Below are positions 9,865 to 19,247 of a DNA stretch of 64,000 nt, piece after piece. How positions within the stretch are numbered: the first letter of the stretch is position 1; each line of letters begins with the position of its first letter. A program made the position numbers and the translations under genes. Under the pieces are notes generated by a model. The model saw only the letters and a program-made list of their open reading frames with translations. It searched no databases and was not told where the DNA came from. This stretch comes from Microbacterium paraoxydans (lineage in GTDB: Bacteria > Actinomycetota > Actinomycetes > Actinomycetales > Microbacteriaceae), in the NCBI RefSeq assembly GCF_020524545.1, contig NZ_JAIVLG010000004.1, positions 1-64,000 of the forward strand, given 5' to 3'.

Positions 9865-10755
9865 GTGGCTGAGAAAGTGGCGAAGTCCAGGGCGAAGGCG
9901 CAGAAGGCCGACGAGACCCCCATGGGACCCACGGGCCGTCCGTATCACGGGTTCCCGACCCCCGAACCGTTGAAGTCCCACGGGCCTGCGCGCATCATCG
10001 CGCTGTGCAACCAGAAGGGCGGCGTCGGCAAGACGACCACGTCGATCAACCTGGCCGCGGCACTCGCCGAGTACGGCCGCAAGGTGCTCGCGGTCGACTT
10101 CGATCCGCAGGGCGCCCTCTCCGCCGGGCTCGGCATCCCCACCCACGACGTGCCGACGATCTACGACCTCCTGCTCGACACCAAGCGCGATGCCCATGAC
10201 GCGATCGTGCAGTCGAGCGTCGAAGGTCTCGACGTCATGCCGGCGAACATCGATCTGTCCGCCGCCGAAGTGCACCTGGTCAACGAAGTCGCCCGGGAGA
10301 CGATCCTCGCTCGCGTACTGCGACAGGTCGCGGGGGAGTACGACGTCATCCTCGTCGACTGCCAGCCGTCTCTCGGCATCCTCACGGTCAACGCGCTGAC
10401 GGCGGCGCACGGCGTGATCATCCCGCTCGAGTGCGAGTTCTTCGCGCTGCGCGGTGTCGCACTGCTCATCGAGACGATCGACAAGGTCCGCGACCGGCTG
10501 AATCCCTCCATCACGATGGACGGGCTGCTGGCCACGATGTACGACCCGCGCACCCTGCATTCACGCGAGGTGCTCGAGCGTGTCGTCGAAGCATTCGGAG
10601 ACGATGTGCTCGAGACCGTGATCGGCCGCACCGTGAAGTTCCCCGACGCCTCGGTGTCGGGCGTGCCCATCACCGAGTTCGCCCCCGAGCACGCGGCCGC
10701 TCAGGCATACCTGCGGCTGGCGCGGGAGCTGGTCGCCCGTGGCGCTGTCGCCTAG
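9865..10755 (+). CDS. ParA/Soj-family ATPase upstream of scpAB
   Basis: A 296-residue Walker-type ATPase with the deviant Walker A KGGVGKTTTSIN, DFDPQGALSAGLG and DCQPSLGILTVNAL, all ParA hallmarks. A Lys/Ala-rich N-terminal extension of about 45 residues precedes the fold. The chosen GTG at 9865 follows GGGAGA. In actinobacteria this gene is regularly found next to scpA and scpB and is probably linked to chromosome organisation; it is not the oriC-linked parA, since no parB is adjacent. Overlaps scpA by 17 nt. Confidence 0.9.
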   Translation: MAEKVAKSRAKAQKADETPMGPTGRPYHGFPTPEPLKSHGPARIIALCNQKGGVGKTTTSINLAAALAEYGRKVLAVDFDPQGALSAGLGIPTHDVPTIYDLLLDTKRDAHDAIVQSSVEGLDVMPANIDLSAAEVHLVNEVARETILARVLRQVAGEYDVILVDCQPSLGILTVNALTAAHGVIIPLECEFFALRGVALLIETIDKVRDRLNPSITMDGLLATMYDPRTLHSREVLERVVEAFGDDVLETVIGRTVKFPDASVSGVPITEFAPEHAAAQAYLRLARELVARGAVA

Positions 10756-11623
10756 CGGAGAGTCCGTCGAGCCTTCGGACGTCGCGCCCTCCGAAGGCGC
10801 GAGAAGCGGGTCGGAGTCGCCCGCAGAGTCCGACCCGATCGAACCGGGCTTCCGGGTCTCCCTGTCGAACTTCGACGGACCGTTCGACCTGCTTCTGAAC
10901 CTCATCTCGAAACACGAGATGGACATCACCGAGGTCTCGTTGAGCGCGGTCACGAACGAGTTCATCGCCTACCTGGGTGAGCTCGAGAACGACGAGGAAC
11001 TCGATCAGGCCTCCGAGTTCCTCGTGGTGGCTGCGACGCTGCTCGACATGAAGGTGGCCGGGCTCCTCCCGCAGGGCGAGCTCGTGGACGCCGAGGCCGT
11101 CGCGTTGCTCGAGGCACGCGACCTGCTGTTCGCCCGCCTGCTGCAGTACCGGGCCTTCAAAGAGGTCTCGGCGTGGTTCTCCCGCTGCCTGCAGCGCGAG
11201 GACAGGCGCCACGTGCGTGCGGCGCGCCTCGACGAGAAGCACCGCTCGCAGACGCCGGAGCTCGTATGGTCGCTCACGGTGGACGACTTCGCGGCACTCG
11301 CGCTGCTGGCGTTCGCGCCGAAGGAGATCCCGCATGTCGGGCTCGACCATCTGCACGCACCGCTGGTCAGCATCCGCGAGCAGGCGGCGATCGTGGTCAC
11401 CCTCTTGCGCGGCACCGAGTCACTGAGCTTCCGCGAACTCGTCGCGGGAGTGAGCGAGCCCGGCATCGTCGTGGCACGCTTCATCTCGGTGCTGGAGCTG
11501 TACCGGCACGCGGCGCTGACCTTCGAACAACTGGAACCGCTCGGCGAGCTCACGCTGCGCTGGGCAGCCGACTCCTGGTCGGACGAGACACTGGCGAGCT
11601 TGGGGGCCGACTATGACCGATGA
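10739..11623 (+). CDS. scpA: segregation and condensation protein A
   Basis: A 294-residue kleisin subunit of the SMC-ScpAB condensin. About 35 Ser/Glu-rich residues precede the conserved N-terminal block (FDGPFDLLLNLISKHEMDITEVSL). The C-terminal winged helix contains VTLLRGTESLSFREL. It starts at a GTG inside the end of parA and overlaps scpB by 11 nt, consistent with coupled synthesis of the complex partners. Confidence 0.94.
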   Translation: MALSPSGESVEPSDVAPSEGARSGSESPAESDPIEPGFRVSLSNFDGPFDLLLNLISKHEMDITEVSLSAVTNEFIAYLGELENDEELDQASEFLVVAATLLDMKVAGLLPQGELVDAEAVALLEARDLLFARLLQYRAFKEVSAWFSRCLQREDRRHVRAARLDEKHRSQTPELVWSLTVDDFAALALLAFAPKEIPHVGLDHLHAPLVSIREQAAIVVTLLRGTESLSFRELVAGVSEPGIVVARFISVLELYRHAALTFEQLEPLGELTLRWAADSWSDETLASLGADYDR

Positions 11624-12239
11624 CCTGACCGAGATCGACACCGACGTGGAGACGGCGGACGAGGCGATCGGAGCGGCGACCGAGATCCCGCTCTCCGAAC
11701 GCGTCGAGGCCATTCTGCTGATCGTCGACGAGCCGCTGGGACTGGTGGCTCTCGCCGCCGCCGTCGGCTCACCGGTGCCGGCGGTGCGACAGACGCTCGA
11801 GACGCTCGTCGACGACTACGACGGCAACGGCACGGGGCCTCGCCGCGGATTCGAACTGCGCGAGGTCGGCGGCGGCTGGCGACTCTACGTCCGTGAGGAA
11901 CTCGACACGCTCGTCGCGGCGTTCGTCGGCGGGCAGGCTCCCGCGCGGCTGTCGCAGGCGGCCCTCGAGACGCTGGCCGTGATCGCCTACAAGCAGCCCG
12001 TGACGCGCAGCCAGGTCGCGTCCATCCGCGCCGTCAACGTCGATTCCGTCGTGCGCACCCTGCTCGCCCGCGGCCTGATCACTGAACTGTTCGCCGACTC
12101 CGAGACCGGCGCGATCAACTACGGAACGACCGACGCACTCCTGCAGCACCTGGGCATCAACTCGCTCGACGAGCTGCCCCCGATCTCCCCTCTGCTCGAT
12201 GACGGCGCAGACGGTTTCGACGAAGGGACCATCCGATGA
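11613..12239 (+). CDS. scpB: segregation and condensation protein B
   Basis: A 208-residue ScpB with two winged-helix domains. An acidic N-terminal tail precedes SERVEAILLIVDEPL, and the strongly conserved ALETLAVIAYKQPVTRSQ segment lies mid-protein. It dimerises and binds ScpA in the SMC condensin complex. The ATG start lies in the end of scpA, and its stop overlaps the next gene by 4 nt (ATGA). Confidence 0.94.
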   Translation: MTDDLTEIDTDVETADEAIGAATEIPLSERVEAILLIVDEPLGLVALAAAVGSPVPAVRQTLETLVDDYDGNGTGPRRGFELREVGGGWRLYVREELDTLVAAFVGGQAPARLSQAALETLAVIAYKQPVTRSQVASIRAVNVDSVVRTLLARGLITELFADSETGAINYGTTDALLQHLGINSLDELPPISPLLDDGADGFDEGTIR

Positions 12240-13042
12240 CCGGCTTCGAGGCAACTGCAGGATCCGAGAGTGCGCCCGAGGGCGTGCGCCTCCAGAAGGT
12301 GCTCGCCGGCGCGGGAGTGGCGTCGCGCCGAGTGGTGGAGCAGTACATCACGGAGGGGCGGATCCGCGTCAACGGCGTGATCGTCACGGAGCTCGGGCGT
12401 CGGATCGACCCCGAGCGCGACCTCGTGGACGTGGACGGCACCGCGGTGCAGCTCGACGTCTCCAAGCGCTACGTCATGCTCAACAAGCCGACCGGCATCG
12501 TCAGCAGCATGAAGGATGAGAACGGCAGGCCCGATCTGCGCCGCTTCACGGACCAGTTCGAAGAGCGCCTGTACAACGTCGGACGCCTCGACGCCGAGAC
12601 CAGCGGGCTCCTGATCCTCACGAATGACGGCGCGCTCGCCCACGTGCTCGCCCACCCGTCGTTCGGCGTGACGAAGGTGTACATCGCGAAGGTCGAGGGG
12701 ACGGTGCTGCCCCAGACGATCTCGAAGCTCACCAAGGGCATCGAGCTCGAAGACGGCCGCATCGCCGCGGACAAGGCACGGCTGCTGGACACCTCACGCG
12801 GGTCGAGCCTGGTCGAGTTGACCCTGCACTCGGGGCGCAACCGGATCGTCCGGCGGATGCTCGCCGCAGTCGGTCATCCGGTCACGGAGCTCGTGCGCCG
12901 GCAGTTCGGGCCGCTCCACCTGGGAACCCTCCCGGCCGGGAAGACGCGGGAACTGACTAAAATCGAACTCGGCGCGCTTTTGACCTTGTCGCGCCGTGAA
13001 TCCGGTGTCGCCGAGGCGCCAGGCGAGCAGGAGAACGAATGA
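12236..13042 (+). CDS. rluB: 23S rRNA pseudouridine synthase, RluB/RsuA family
   Basis: A 268-residue enzyme with an N-terminal S4 domain (RLQKVLAGAGVASRR) and the RsuA/RluB/E/F catalytic core, whose motif GRLDAETSGLLILTNDG carries the catalytic Asp. C-terminal conserved GRNRIVRRML follows. It isomerises a uridine in 23S rRNA, by analogy U2605 (E. coli numbering), an assignment based on family and genome position after scpB. Start and stop are both ATGA overlaps. Confidence 0.92.
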   Translation: MTGFEATAGSESAPEGVRLQKVLAGAGVASRRVVEQYITEGRIRVNGVIVTELGRRIDPERDLVDVDGTAVQLDVSKRYVMLNKPTGIVSSMKDENGRPDLRRFTDQFEERLYNVGRLDAETSGLLILTNDGALAHVLAHPSFGVTKVYIAKVEGTVLPQTISKLTKGIELEDGRIAADKARLLDTSRGSSLVELTLHSGRNRIVRRMLAAVGHPVTELVRRQFGPLHLGTLPAGKTRELTKIELGALLTLSRRESGVAEAPGEQENE

Positions 13043-14172
13043 CCGATACGAGTGCGCCCACGGCGCGGAAGGCAGGTGCCGTCGCGCCTCGTCTCTCCGG
13101 GACCGTCCGCGTCGTCGGTGCCGGTCTGCTCGGGGCGAGCGTCGGCCACGCGCTCCGGTCGAAGGGTGTCGACGTCGTCCTGACGGATGCCTCGCCCGCG
13201 CAGCTGCGCCTCGCCGTCGACTACGGTGCCGGTCGCCTCGCCACCGACGACGACACCCCCTCGCTCATCGTGGTCGCCGTGCCGCCGGACGTGACCGCGG
13301 ATGTCATCCAGGCCGAACTCGAACGCTTCCCCGAGGCCGTGGTGACCGACGTCGCGAGCGTGAAGCTCGAGCCGTTCCGCACCCTGCAGTCGCGGGGTGT
13401 CGACCTCACCCGGTACATCGGGTCGCACCCGCTTGCGGGCCGCGAACGCGGCGGGGCCATCTCCGCCCGCGCCGATCTGTTCGTCGGGCGACCATGGGTC
13501 GTGTGCCGCGACGAGGACACGAAGGCGACGGATCTCGCACTGGTCGAGGCTCTCGCCCTCGACGTCGGCGCGATGCCGCTCGAGATGACGCCGGAAGAAC
13601 ATGACCGTTCGGTCGCGCTCACCTCGCACGTGCCTCAGGTCGTCGCGAGTCTGCTCGCCGCCCGCCTCGCGGTGGCCGAAGAGGGCGCACTTCGCCTCGC
13701 AGGTCAGGGTGTTCGTGACACGACGCGCATCGCGGCTTCGGCTCCCGAGCTGTGGGTGCAGATCCTGGGCGCCAACGCCAGCCCTGTGGTCGAGATCCTC
13801 GACGCTCTCGCCGCCGATCTCGGAGAAGTGGCGGCCGCATTGCGCGAGCCGAGCGCGCCGGGAGCGCGACGTGTCGTCGCCGAGACGATCCGCCAAGGCA
13901 ACGACGGCGTCGACCGCCTGCCCGGAAAGCACGGACAGAACCAGCGCTTCGAATCGCTCGTGGTCATGGTCGACGACACCGCCGGTCAACTCGGCCGCCT
14001 CTTCGGCGAACTCGGCGAACTCGGCGTCAACGTGGAAGACCTCCGACTCGAGCACTCGCCAGGGGCACAGTTCGGCCTCGCAGAGATCAGCGTCGACCCG
14101 GCAGCGCTGCACGGGGCGATCACCGGACTCCAGGAACGCGGCTGGCGGATTGCGGGGAACACCAATGACTGA
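13039..14172 (+). CDS. tyrA: prephenate dehydrogenase
   Basis: A 377-residue NAD(P)-dependent enzyme of tyrosine synthesis (prephenate to 4-hydroxyphenylpyruvate). The Rossmann loop [15 protein letters not shown], catalytic [12 protein letters not shown] and the helical dimerisation domain are present. Residues after about 305 ([20 protein letters not shown]) form a C-terminal ACT-like domain, which usually senses an amino acid, so tyrosine feedback is likely but inferred. Overlaps cmk by 8 nt. Confidence 0.92.
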   Translation: MTDTSAPTARKAGAVAPRLSGTVRVVGAGLLGASVGHALRSKGVDVVLTDASPAQLRLAVDYGAGRLATDDDTPSLIVVAVPPDVTADVIQAELERFPEAVVTDVASVKLEPFRTLQSRGVDLTRYIGSHPLAGRERGGAISARADLFVGRPWVVCRDEDTKATDLALVEALALDVGAMPLEMTPEEHDRSVALTSHVPQVVASLLAARLAVAEEGALRLAGQGVRDTTRIAASAPELWVQILGANASPVVEILDALAADLGEVAAALREPSAPGARRVVAETIRQGNDGVDRLPGKHGQNQRFESLVVMVDDTAGQLGRLFGELGELGVNVEDLRLEHSPGAQFGLAEISVDPAALHGAITGLQERGWRIAGNTND

Positions 14173-14887
14173 CACCTCGAGCGCGTCCACGGCGCCCGCA
14201 CACGTGGCCGATGCGACGAAGTTCATCGCGATCGACGGACCGGCCGGTTCAGGCAAGTCCAGCGTGTCGAAGGCCGTCGCGCGCAAGCTCGGCTTCGGAT
14301 ACCTCGACACCGGTTCCGCCTACCGGGCACTCGCCTGGCATGTGCTCGACCGCGGCGCCGACACCTCGGACCCGGAGGCGGTCCGCGCGGCGGCATCCGA
14401 CTTCCCGGTGCGCCTGGGCCTGGATCCTGACGACCGCACGGTTCGCGTCGGCGACACCGAGATCACCGAGGCCATCCGTGATTCGCGCGTGTCCGCCGCG
14501 GTGAGCGGCGTGGCCCGCGTGCCCGAGGTGCGCGCCCAGGTCAACGAGCTGTTCCGCGCGCTCGTCTCCGAGGCCGCCTACCCCGCCGTGGTGGTCGAAG
14601 GCCGTGACATCACGACCGTCGTCGCTCCGGATGCGCCCGTGCGGATCCTGCTCACCGCGGCACCCGACGTCCGTGCCGCTCGACGCGCCGGCGAACTCGC
14701 GGGCGAGAACGCGGCTGCTGTCGCCGCGGCGCTCCACAAGCGCGATGCCTCAGACAGTGCCGTTGTCGACTTCCTGAACGCCGCGGACGGCGTCGAGGTC
14801 GTCGACTCGACGGAACTCGATTTCCCCCAGACCATCGACGCCGTGCTCGCGGTGATCGAGCGAATCCAAGGAGCACACCGTGGCTGA
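14165..14887 (+). CDS. cmk: cytidylate kinase
   Basis: A 240-residue CMP/dCMP kinase. After about 17 variable residues comes [19 protein letters not shown] (P-loop) and [12 protein letters not shown], the conserved CMP-binding element; [12 protein letters not shown] and [15 protein letters not shown] follow. The ATG at 14165 overlaps the tyrA stop in ATGACTGA; the much longer open frame upstream is antisense-free noise inside tyrA. Its stop overlaps the GTG of der by 8 nt, keeping the classical cmk-der pair. Confidence 0.94.
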   Translation: MTDTSSASTAPAHVADATKFIAIDGPAGSGKSSVSKAVARKLGFGYLDTGSAYRALAWHVLDRGADTSDPEAVRAAASDFPVRLGLDPDDRTVRVGDTEITEAIRDSRVSAAVSGVARVPEVRAQVNELFRALVSEAAYPAVVVEGRDITTVVAPDAPVRILLTAAPDVRAARRAGELAGENAAAVAAALHKRDASDSAVVDFLNAADGVEVVDSTELDFPQTIDAVLAVIERIQGAHRG

Positions 14888-16400
14888 CGACGAATACGAA
14901 GGCGGCCCCGACCAGCTCGCCGAGAAGATGGACCAACTCGACGAGACTCTCGCCGAGCAGCGCGCGGAGACCTTGCGTGCTGGCCTCTCCGACTACGAGC
15001 TCGACGACGAAGACGCTGCGCTCCTCGCCGGTGTCACGCTCGGCGAGGACGGCATCCACTACAGCCCGGCTCTTCCCGTGGTGGCGATCGTCGGACGCCC
15101 GAACGTGGGCAAGTCCGCGCTGGTGAACCGCATCCTGGGGCGCCGTGAGGCCGTCGTGGAGGACACCCCGGGTGTGACCCGCGACCGCGTGACCTACAAG
15201 GCCGAGTGGGGCGAGCGCCGCTTCTCGCTCGTCGACACCGGCGGCTGGGAGCCCGACGCGCGTGGCATCGACCGCTCGGTCGCGATGCAGGCCGAGGTCG
15301 CGATCGACCTCGCCGACCTCGTGCTGTTCGTCGTCGACGCGATGGTCGGTGCGACCTCGACCGACGAGCACGTGGTGAAACTGCTGCGCAAGAGCGGCAA
15401 GCCGGTGTTCCTCGTCGCCAACAAGATCGATGATGCCCGGCAGGAGCCGGAGACGGCCCCGCTCTGGAGCCTCGGGCTGGGCGAGCCCCATCCTGTCTCG
15501 GCCATTCATGGGCGGGGTGTCGCCGACCTGTTGGATGCCGTGCTGAAGAAGCTCCCCGAGGTCTCGGCCGTCGCGAAGCAGGAGATCGGCGGGCCTCGTC
15601 GTGTGGCCATCCTCGGCCGCCCGAACGTGGGCAAGTCGTCGCTGCTGAACAAGGCCGCCGGTGAGGAACGTGTCGTCGTCAACGACCTGGCCGGCACGAC
15701 GCGGGACCCGGTGGACGAGGTGGTGGAGCTCGGCGGGAAGATGTGGCGCCTGGTCGACACCGCAGGGATCCGCCGTCGCGTGCACATGGCTCAGGGGGCG
15801 GACTTCTACGCCTCTCTCCGCACCTCGGCCGCGCTGGAGAAGGCCGAGGTCGCCGTCGTCGTGCTCGATGTCTCCGAGTCGATCAGCGAGCAGGACGTAC
15901 GCATCATCGACCTCGTGCTCGAGTCGGGCCGTGCTCTCGTGCTTGCGTTCAACAAGTGGGATCGCTTGAACGATGACGACCTCGAGAACGCCGACCGTCG
16001 CCGCTACCTCGAGCGTGAGATCGAGCAGGACCTGGCGCACGTCGCGTGGGCGCCGCGCGTCAACATCTCGGCGAAGACGGGGCGTCACCTCGACAAGCTC
16101 GTCCCCGCGTTGGAGACCGCGCTGGAGAACTGGGACCGCCGCATCCCGACCGGCAAGTTCAACGCGTTCCTCGCCGAGCTCGTGGCCGAGCACCCGCACC
16201 CGTTGCGTGGGGGCAAGCAGCCGCGCATCCTGTTCGGCACCCAGGCGTCGACCCGCCCGCCCACGTTCGTGCTGTTCACCACCGGCTTCCTCGACCCGGG
16301 GTACCGCCGGTTCATCCAGCGCCGACTGCGTGAGCTGTACTCCTTCGAGGGCACGCCGATCGTGATCAACATGCGGGTGCGCGAGAAGCGTCAGCGCTGA
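14880..16400 (+). CDS. der: ribosome biogenesis GTPase Der (EngA)
   Basis: A 506-residue protein with two consecutive GTPase domains. Both begin with GRPNVGKS (residues about 75 and 247); each has a DTGGWE or DTAGIRR switch II, and NKID/NKWD motifs. A KH-like C-terminal domain follows. About 60 acidic residues precede the first G domain, common in actinobacterial Der. It acts in 50S subunit assembly. Start GTG overlaps cmk. Confidence 0.95.
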   Translation: MADDEYEGGPDQLAEKMDQLDETLAEQRAETLRAGLSDYELDDEDAALLAGVTLGEDGIHYSPALPVVAIVGRPNVGKSALVNRILGRREAVVEDTPGVTRDRVTYKAEWGERRFSLVDTGGWEPDARGIDRSVAMQAEVAIDLADLVLFVVDAMVGATSTDEHVVKLLRKSGKPVFLVANKIDDARQEPETAPLWSLGLGEPHPVSAIHGRGVADLLDAVLKKLPEVSAVAKQEIGGPRRVAILGRPNVGKSSLLNKAAGEERVVVNDLAGTTRDPVDEVVELGGKMWRLVDTAGIRRRVHMAQGADFYASLRTSAALEKAEVAVVVLDVSESISEQDVRIIDLVLESGRALVLAFNKWDRLNDDDLENADRRRYLEREIEQDLAHVAWAPRVNISAKTGRHLDKLVPALETALENWDRRIPTGKFNAFLAELVAEHPHPLRGGKQPRILFGTQASTRPPTFVLFTTGFLDPGYRRFIQRRLRELYSFEGTPIVINMRVREKRQR

Positions 16401-16420
16401 TCTGTTCCGACGCATGTCGT

Positions 16421-16444
16421 GCATCGGGGCCACGGCCCCGATGC
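16421..16444 (+). terminator. GC-rich hairpin after der, likely terminator
   Basis: A perfect 10-bp stem (GCATCGGGGC / GCCCCGATGC) with a 4-nt loop lies 21 nt after the der stop. There is no clear T run, so termination strength is uncertain. It is the first sizeable break in the long housekeeping run. Confidence 0.6.
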
Positions 16445-16461
16445 TGTGAAAGGCTGAGGGA

Positions 16462-17367
16462 GTGACGGTCGTACCTCCTGCTTCTGGTGAGCCGCGTCGC
16501 CCGGACGGGCCGCGGAACCCGGGCGATGCCTGGGTGATCGCGGAGTCGGGCGAGAAGTACTGGGGACGTTTCGGCGCCGCTGGTCTTCTCGCGTACGACC
16601 CGGCGCGGGGGATCCTGCTGCAGCACCGCGTCTCCTGGAGCCACTTCGGTGGTACGTGGGGGCTGCCCGGTGGGGCGCTGCACGAGGGGGAGAGCGCGAT
16701 CATCGGTGCGATCCGCGAGGCCCAGGAAGAGGCGGGTGTGCCTGACGGTGCTGTCCGTCCGCGATTCACGAGCGTGCTCGACCTGGGCATCTGGTCCTAC
16801 ACGACGGTCATCGCCGATGTGCAGGTGCCTTTCGAACCGGTGATCAGCGATCCGGAGAGCGTAGCGCTCGAGTGGGTGCCTATCGACGAGGTCGACGCGC
16901 GACCGCTGCACCCCGGTTTCGGCGCGGCGTGGCCGACGCTGCGGGCGCTGCTCGAGGTGCGGCCGCTGATCCTGGTCGACGCGGCGAACGTCGTGGGCTC
17001 CGTGCCCGATGGCTGGTGGAAGGACCGTGCAGGAGCTGCTGCGCGCCTTCGTCATCGCCTGGAGAGGTTGTCCGTCCCCGCGGAGGATCTGGGTCTCGGG
17101 GGAGAGGTGTGGTTCCCCGAGGTCACGATGGTGGTCGAGGGGCAGGCGCGGGGCATCGATGACGAAGCGAGCCCGGTCGTCGTGCTCCGAGCCGAGGCAG
17201 CGGGCGATGACGCGATCGTCGCCGAAGTCGAGCGCCGCGCCGCCGGTCTGCGCCCGGTCGTCGTGGTGACCAGCGACCGGGGCCTCGGTGAACGAGCCGA
17301 GCAGGCCGGTGCCGTGAAGGTACGGTCCGCCGGTTGGCTGCTCCAACTCCTCGCGACGCACGGCTGA
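16462..17367 (+). CDS. Nudix hydrolase fused to a NYN/PIN-like domain
   Basis: A 301-residue two-domain protein. Residues about 25-165 form a Nudix hydrolase (GGALHEGESAIIGAIREAQEEAG is close to the Nudix box consensus, with the RExxEE core as REAQEEAG). Residues about 170-301 start with ILVDAANVVGSVPDGWW, resembling NYN/YacP-type nucleases that use clustered acidic residues, and end with VVVTSDRGLGERAEQAGA, also typical of that fold. A nucleotide-pool or RNA-processing enzyme is plausible; substrate unknown. GTG start at 16462 follows GAGGGA. Confidence 0.8.
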   Translation: MTVVPPASGEPRRPDGPRNPGDAWVIAESGEKYWGRFGAAGLLAYDPARGILLQHRVSWSHFGGTWGLPGGALHEGESAIIGAIREAQEEAGVPDGAVRPRFTSVLDLGIWSYTTVIADVQVPFEPVISDPESVALEWVPIDEVDARPLHPGFGAAWPTLRALLEVRPLILVDAANVVGSVPDGWWKDRAGAAARLRHRLERLSVPAEDLGLGGEVWFPEVTMVVEGQARGIDDEASPVVVLRAEAAGDDAIVAEVERRAAGLRPVVVVTSDRGLGERAEQAGAVKVRSAGWLLQLLATHG

Positions 17368-17396
17368 CTCCCGCTCCCGCGTCACCGACATCTTCA

Positions 17397-18812
17397 TCAG
17401 ACGAACATCACGCGTCGGGGCGGTGGGTCGGCGTAGTCACGGCCCAGCGGGCTGTGCCAGGTGACGCTGCCGTCCTTCTCCTGCTGCGCGTTCCAGCGAT
17501 GCGGGTCGGGGATGTCCGGATGCTTGAGCGTGTGGTGGCCCCGGCAGAAGTGGCCGAGGTTGTCGAGCCTGGTCTTCCCGCCCTTCGCGTGGTCGTGGTT
17601 GTGATCGATCTCGCACCGGTGCACGGGCATGCGGCACCCCGGGAACCGGCAGTGCTGGTCTCGTGCGCGCAGGTAGCGCCTCATCCCTTCGGTGGGTGTG
17701 TACGTGTCGGTCTCGACGACCATGCCGACCGGGTCGAGGAAGAGCCGCGTCCACCCGGTGTTCCGCCCCGCGAGATCACGGGCGATGTCGGGGTGCAGCG
17801 GTCCGTGGCCGTCGAGCTCTGCCGGGTTGTCATCGGCGCCTGCAAGCGTGGTCGCGGCGACAGTTATCTGGACGCGGGCGTGAATGCCGTCGAGACCGTC
17901 TCCGTTCGCGGCGCTGGGTTCTGCGGTCAGGAGGAGATCGGTGAAGAGGTCGGCTTCCGTCTGCGCCCACGTCCGCGTATCGACGGGGAGGTGCTCGACG
18001 GCCGGGTCGGTCGTGAACGTGCCACCCTCGGCGCCGTGGATCACGCTGCTGTCGAACAGGTCGAATGCCGCGTCGTCGAGCGAGATGTCTTCGGGATCGA
18101 TGCCATGGCCGTCATCATCGAACCACCAGGGGCGCGGCACGATCTCGCGGTCGGCGCGGGCGCGCACGACCGCGCGAGTCATGCGGCTCAGCCGGTCAGC
18201 GATCGCGGTGGCGATCCATTCGGGGAGTACGGCGGTGAGCACGGCCAACCCGTCATCGAGCGATTTGACCGTCACGCATCGCTCTTCGGCGGCACGCCGG
18301 TGGCGCTCCACGACTGTCTCGCTGACGAGGGCGGCAGCGACCTGCTGTGCATGCGCTTTCGTGCGCGCTGCCGTGTCTTGTTCGGCGACCACGAGCACCG
18401 CGGTTTCGAACAACTCCATGACCGCGGCATCGACCGTCTGGTTCCGGATGGCCTCGGCGATGATCGCGCTGGCCCTCGCGATCTCGCGTACGTGTTGGAC
18501 GCTGATGGCACCACTCGCGAAGGAGGCGCGGACGGTGGGGAGGTGGGTGAGCAACGCTCGGGCATCGGCGAAGGCGAACTCCACGGAGCCCTTCGAGAGA
18601 TGGCCGGCGGCGGAGAACTCCGCGATCATCGAGCGGTAGATCGCCTCGCGATGGAACGGGCTCGCGGTGACATCGGCGTCGTGGAGGGCGATCTGCTCGA
18701 CGAGTAGCTCTGCAGCTTCCGCTTCGAGCGCGGCGATGCGACGTCTTGTCACGACCCACTCATCCACGATGCGACGTCGTTCGTCGAGGTCGAGATCGGT
18801 CGCTTCGGGCAT
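17397..18812 (-). CDS. DUF222 / 13E12-family HNH endonuclease-like protein
   Basis: A 471-residue protein of the actinobacterial DUF222 + HNH family. The long helical DUF222 part covers residues about 20-330. The C-terminal HNH motif has a zinc-type Cys pair (CRFPGCRMP), then CEIDHNHDHAKGG and FCRGHHTLKH, containing the HNH catalytic His and Asn residues. These genes occur in many paralogous copies, sometimes move, and have no settled function. The ATG is preceded by TTGAGGC. Just upstream lies a LexA-like palindrome. Confidence 0.88.
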   Translation of the reverse strand: MPEATDLDLDERRRIVDEWVVTRRRIAALEAEAAELLVEQIALHDADVTASPFHREAIYRSMIAEFSAAGHLSKGSVEFAFADARALLTHLPTVRASFASGAISVQHVREIARASAIIAEAIRNQTVDAAVMELFETAVLVVAEQDTAARTKAHAQQVAAALVSETVVERHRRAAEERCVTVKSLDDGLAVLTAVLPEWIATAIADRLSRMTRAVVRARADREIVPRPWWFDDDGHGIDPEDISLDDAAFDLFDSSVIHGAEGGTFTTDPAVEHLPVDTRTWAQTEADLFTDLLLTAEPSAANGDGLDGIHARVQITVAATTLAGADDNPAELDGHGPLHPDIARDLAGRNTGWTRLFLDPVGMVVETDTYTPTEGMRRYLRARDQHCRFPGCRMPVHRCEIDHNHDHAKGGKTRLDNLGHFCRGHHTLKHPDIPDPHRWNAQQEKDGSVTWHSPLGRDYADPPPRRVMFV

Positions 18813-18822
18813 GCCTCAAGTT

Positions 18823-18838
18823 TAGAAGATATGTTCTA
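18823..18838 (-). promoter_or_regulatory. near-palindromic SOS/LexA-like box before the HNH gene
   Basis: TAGAAGATATGTTCTA is a 16-bp near-palindrome (one mismatched pair) with the half-site TTC/GAA spacing of Gram-positive LexA boxes (GAAC-N4-GTTC type). It ends 11 bp before the HNH start codon, overlapping the expected promoter. LexA control is inferred from the pattern only. Confidence 0.45.
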
Positions 18839-18875
18839 TTCAGTCGAGAGTGTGGAGGCGATGTATGCCGGGATA

Positions 18876-19247
18876 TCAGTTCAGCCGATCGTCGCTCCGA
18901 CCGCGCAGTCTGTCGATGTCGCGGCGTTCGCGTTTGGTGGGTCGTCCTGCGCCACGGTCGCGCAGGCCCAGGGCGGCCTGCGGCTCGCGTGCAGGAGTCT
19001 TGTCCTCATAGGCGAGCACCGCGAGGGGAGCTCCGACGCGCTTGACCAGAAGCTGGCGGACGATGAGGATCCGGTCGAATCCAGCGATGCGGATGCGCAG
19101 TTCATCACCCACCCTGATCTGCTGTGCCGCCTTGACCTTGTCGCCGTTCACGCGTACGTGCCCCGCGCGGCATGCCGTGGTCGCCGCCGACCGCGTCTTA
19201 AAGATGCGGATGGCCCAGAGCCAGCTGTCGACGCGTACAGCATCCAT
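18876..19247 (-). CDS. S4-domain RNA-binding protein, Hsp15 (HslR)-like
   Basis: A 123-residue protein whose N-terminal S4 domain reads VRVDSWLWAIRIFKTRSAAT, followed by GHVRVNGDKVKAAQQIRVGDEL, the classic S4 loop. The basic C-terminal tail (RPTKRERRDIDRL) is typical of HslR/Hsp15 proteins, which bind stalled 50S subunits carrying nascent chains. The ATG shares one base with the stop of the upstream YhhN gene (TGATG), so they form one operon. Confidence 0.87.
   Translation of the reverse strand: MDAVRVDSWLWAIRIFKTRSAATTACRAGHVRVNGDKVKAAQQIRVGDELRIRIAGFDRILIVRQLLVKRVGAPLAVLAYEDKTPAREPQAALGLRDRGAGRPTKRERRDIDRLRGRSDDRLN

Noticed and set aside
9865-10755. Chromosome-partitioning parA of the oriC parAB pair
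   Set aside because: No parB, gidB or parS is adjacent, and the gene is embedded between xerD and scpA, the known position of the other ParA-type ATPase.
14652-16790. A 712-codon minus-strand frame opposite der
   Set aside because: Shadow of cmk/der and of the start of the Nudix gene; no domain features.
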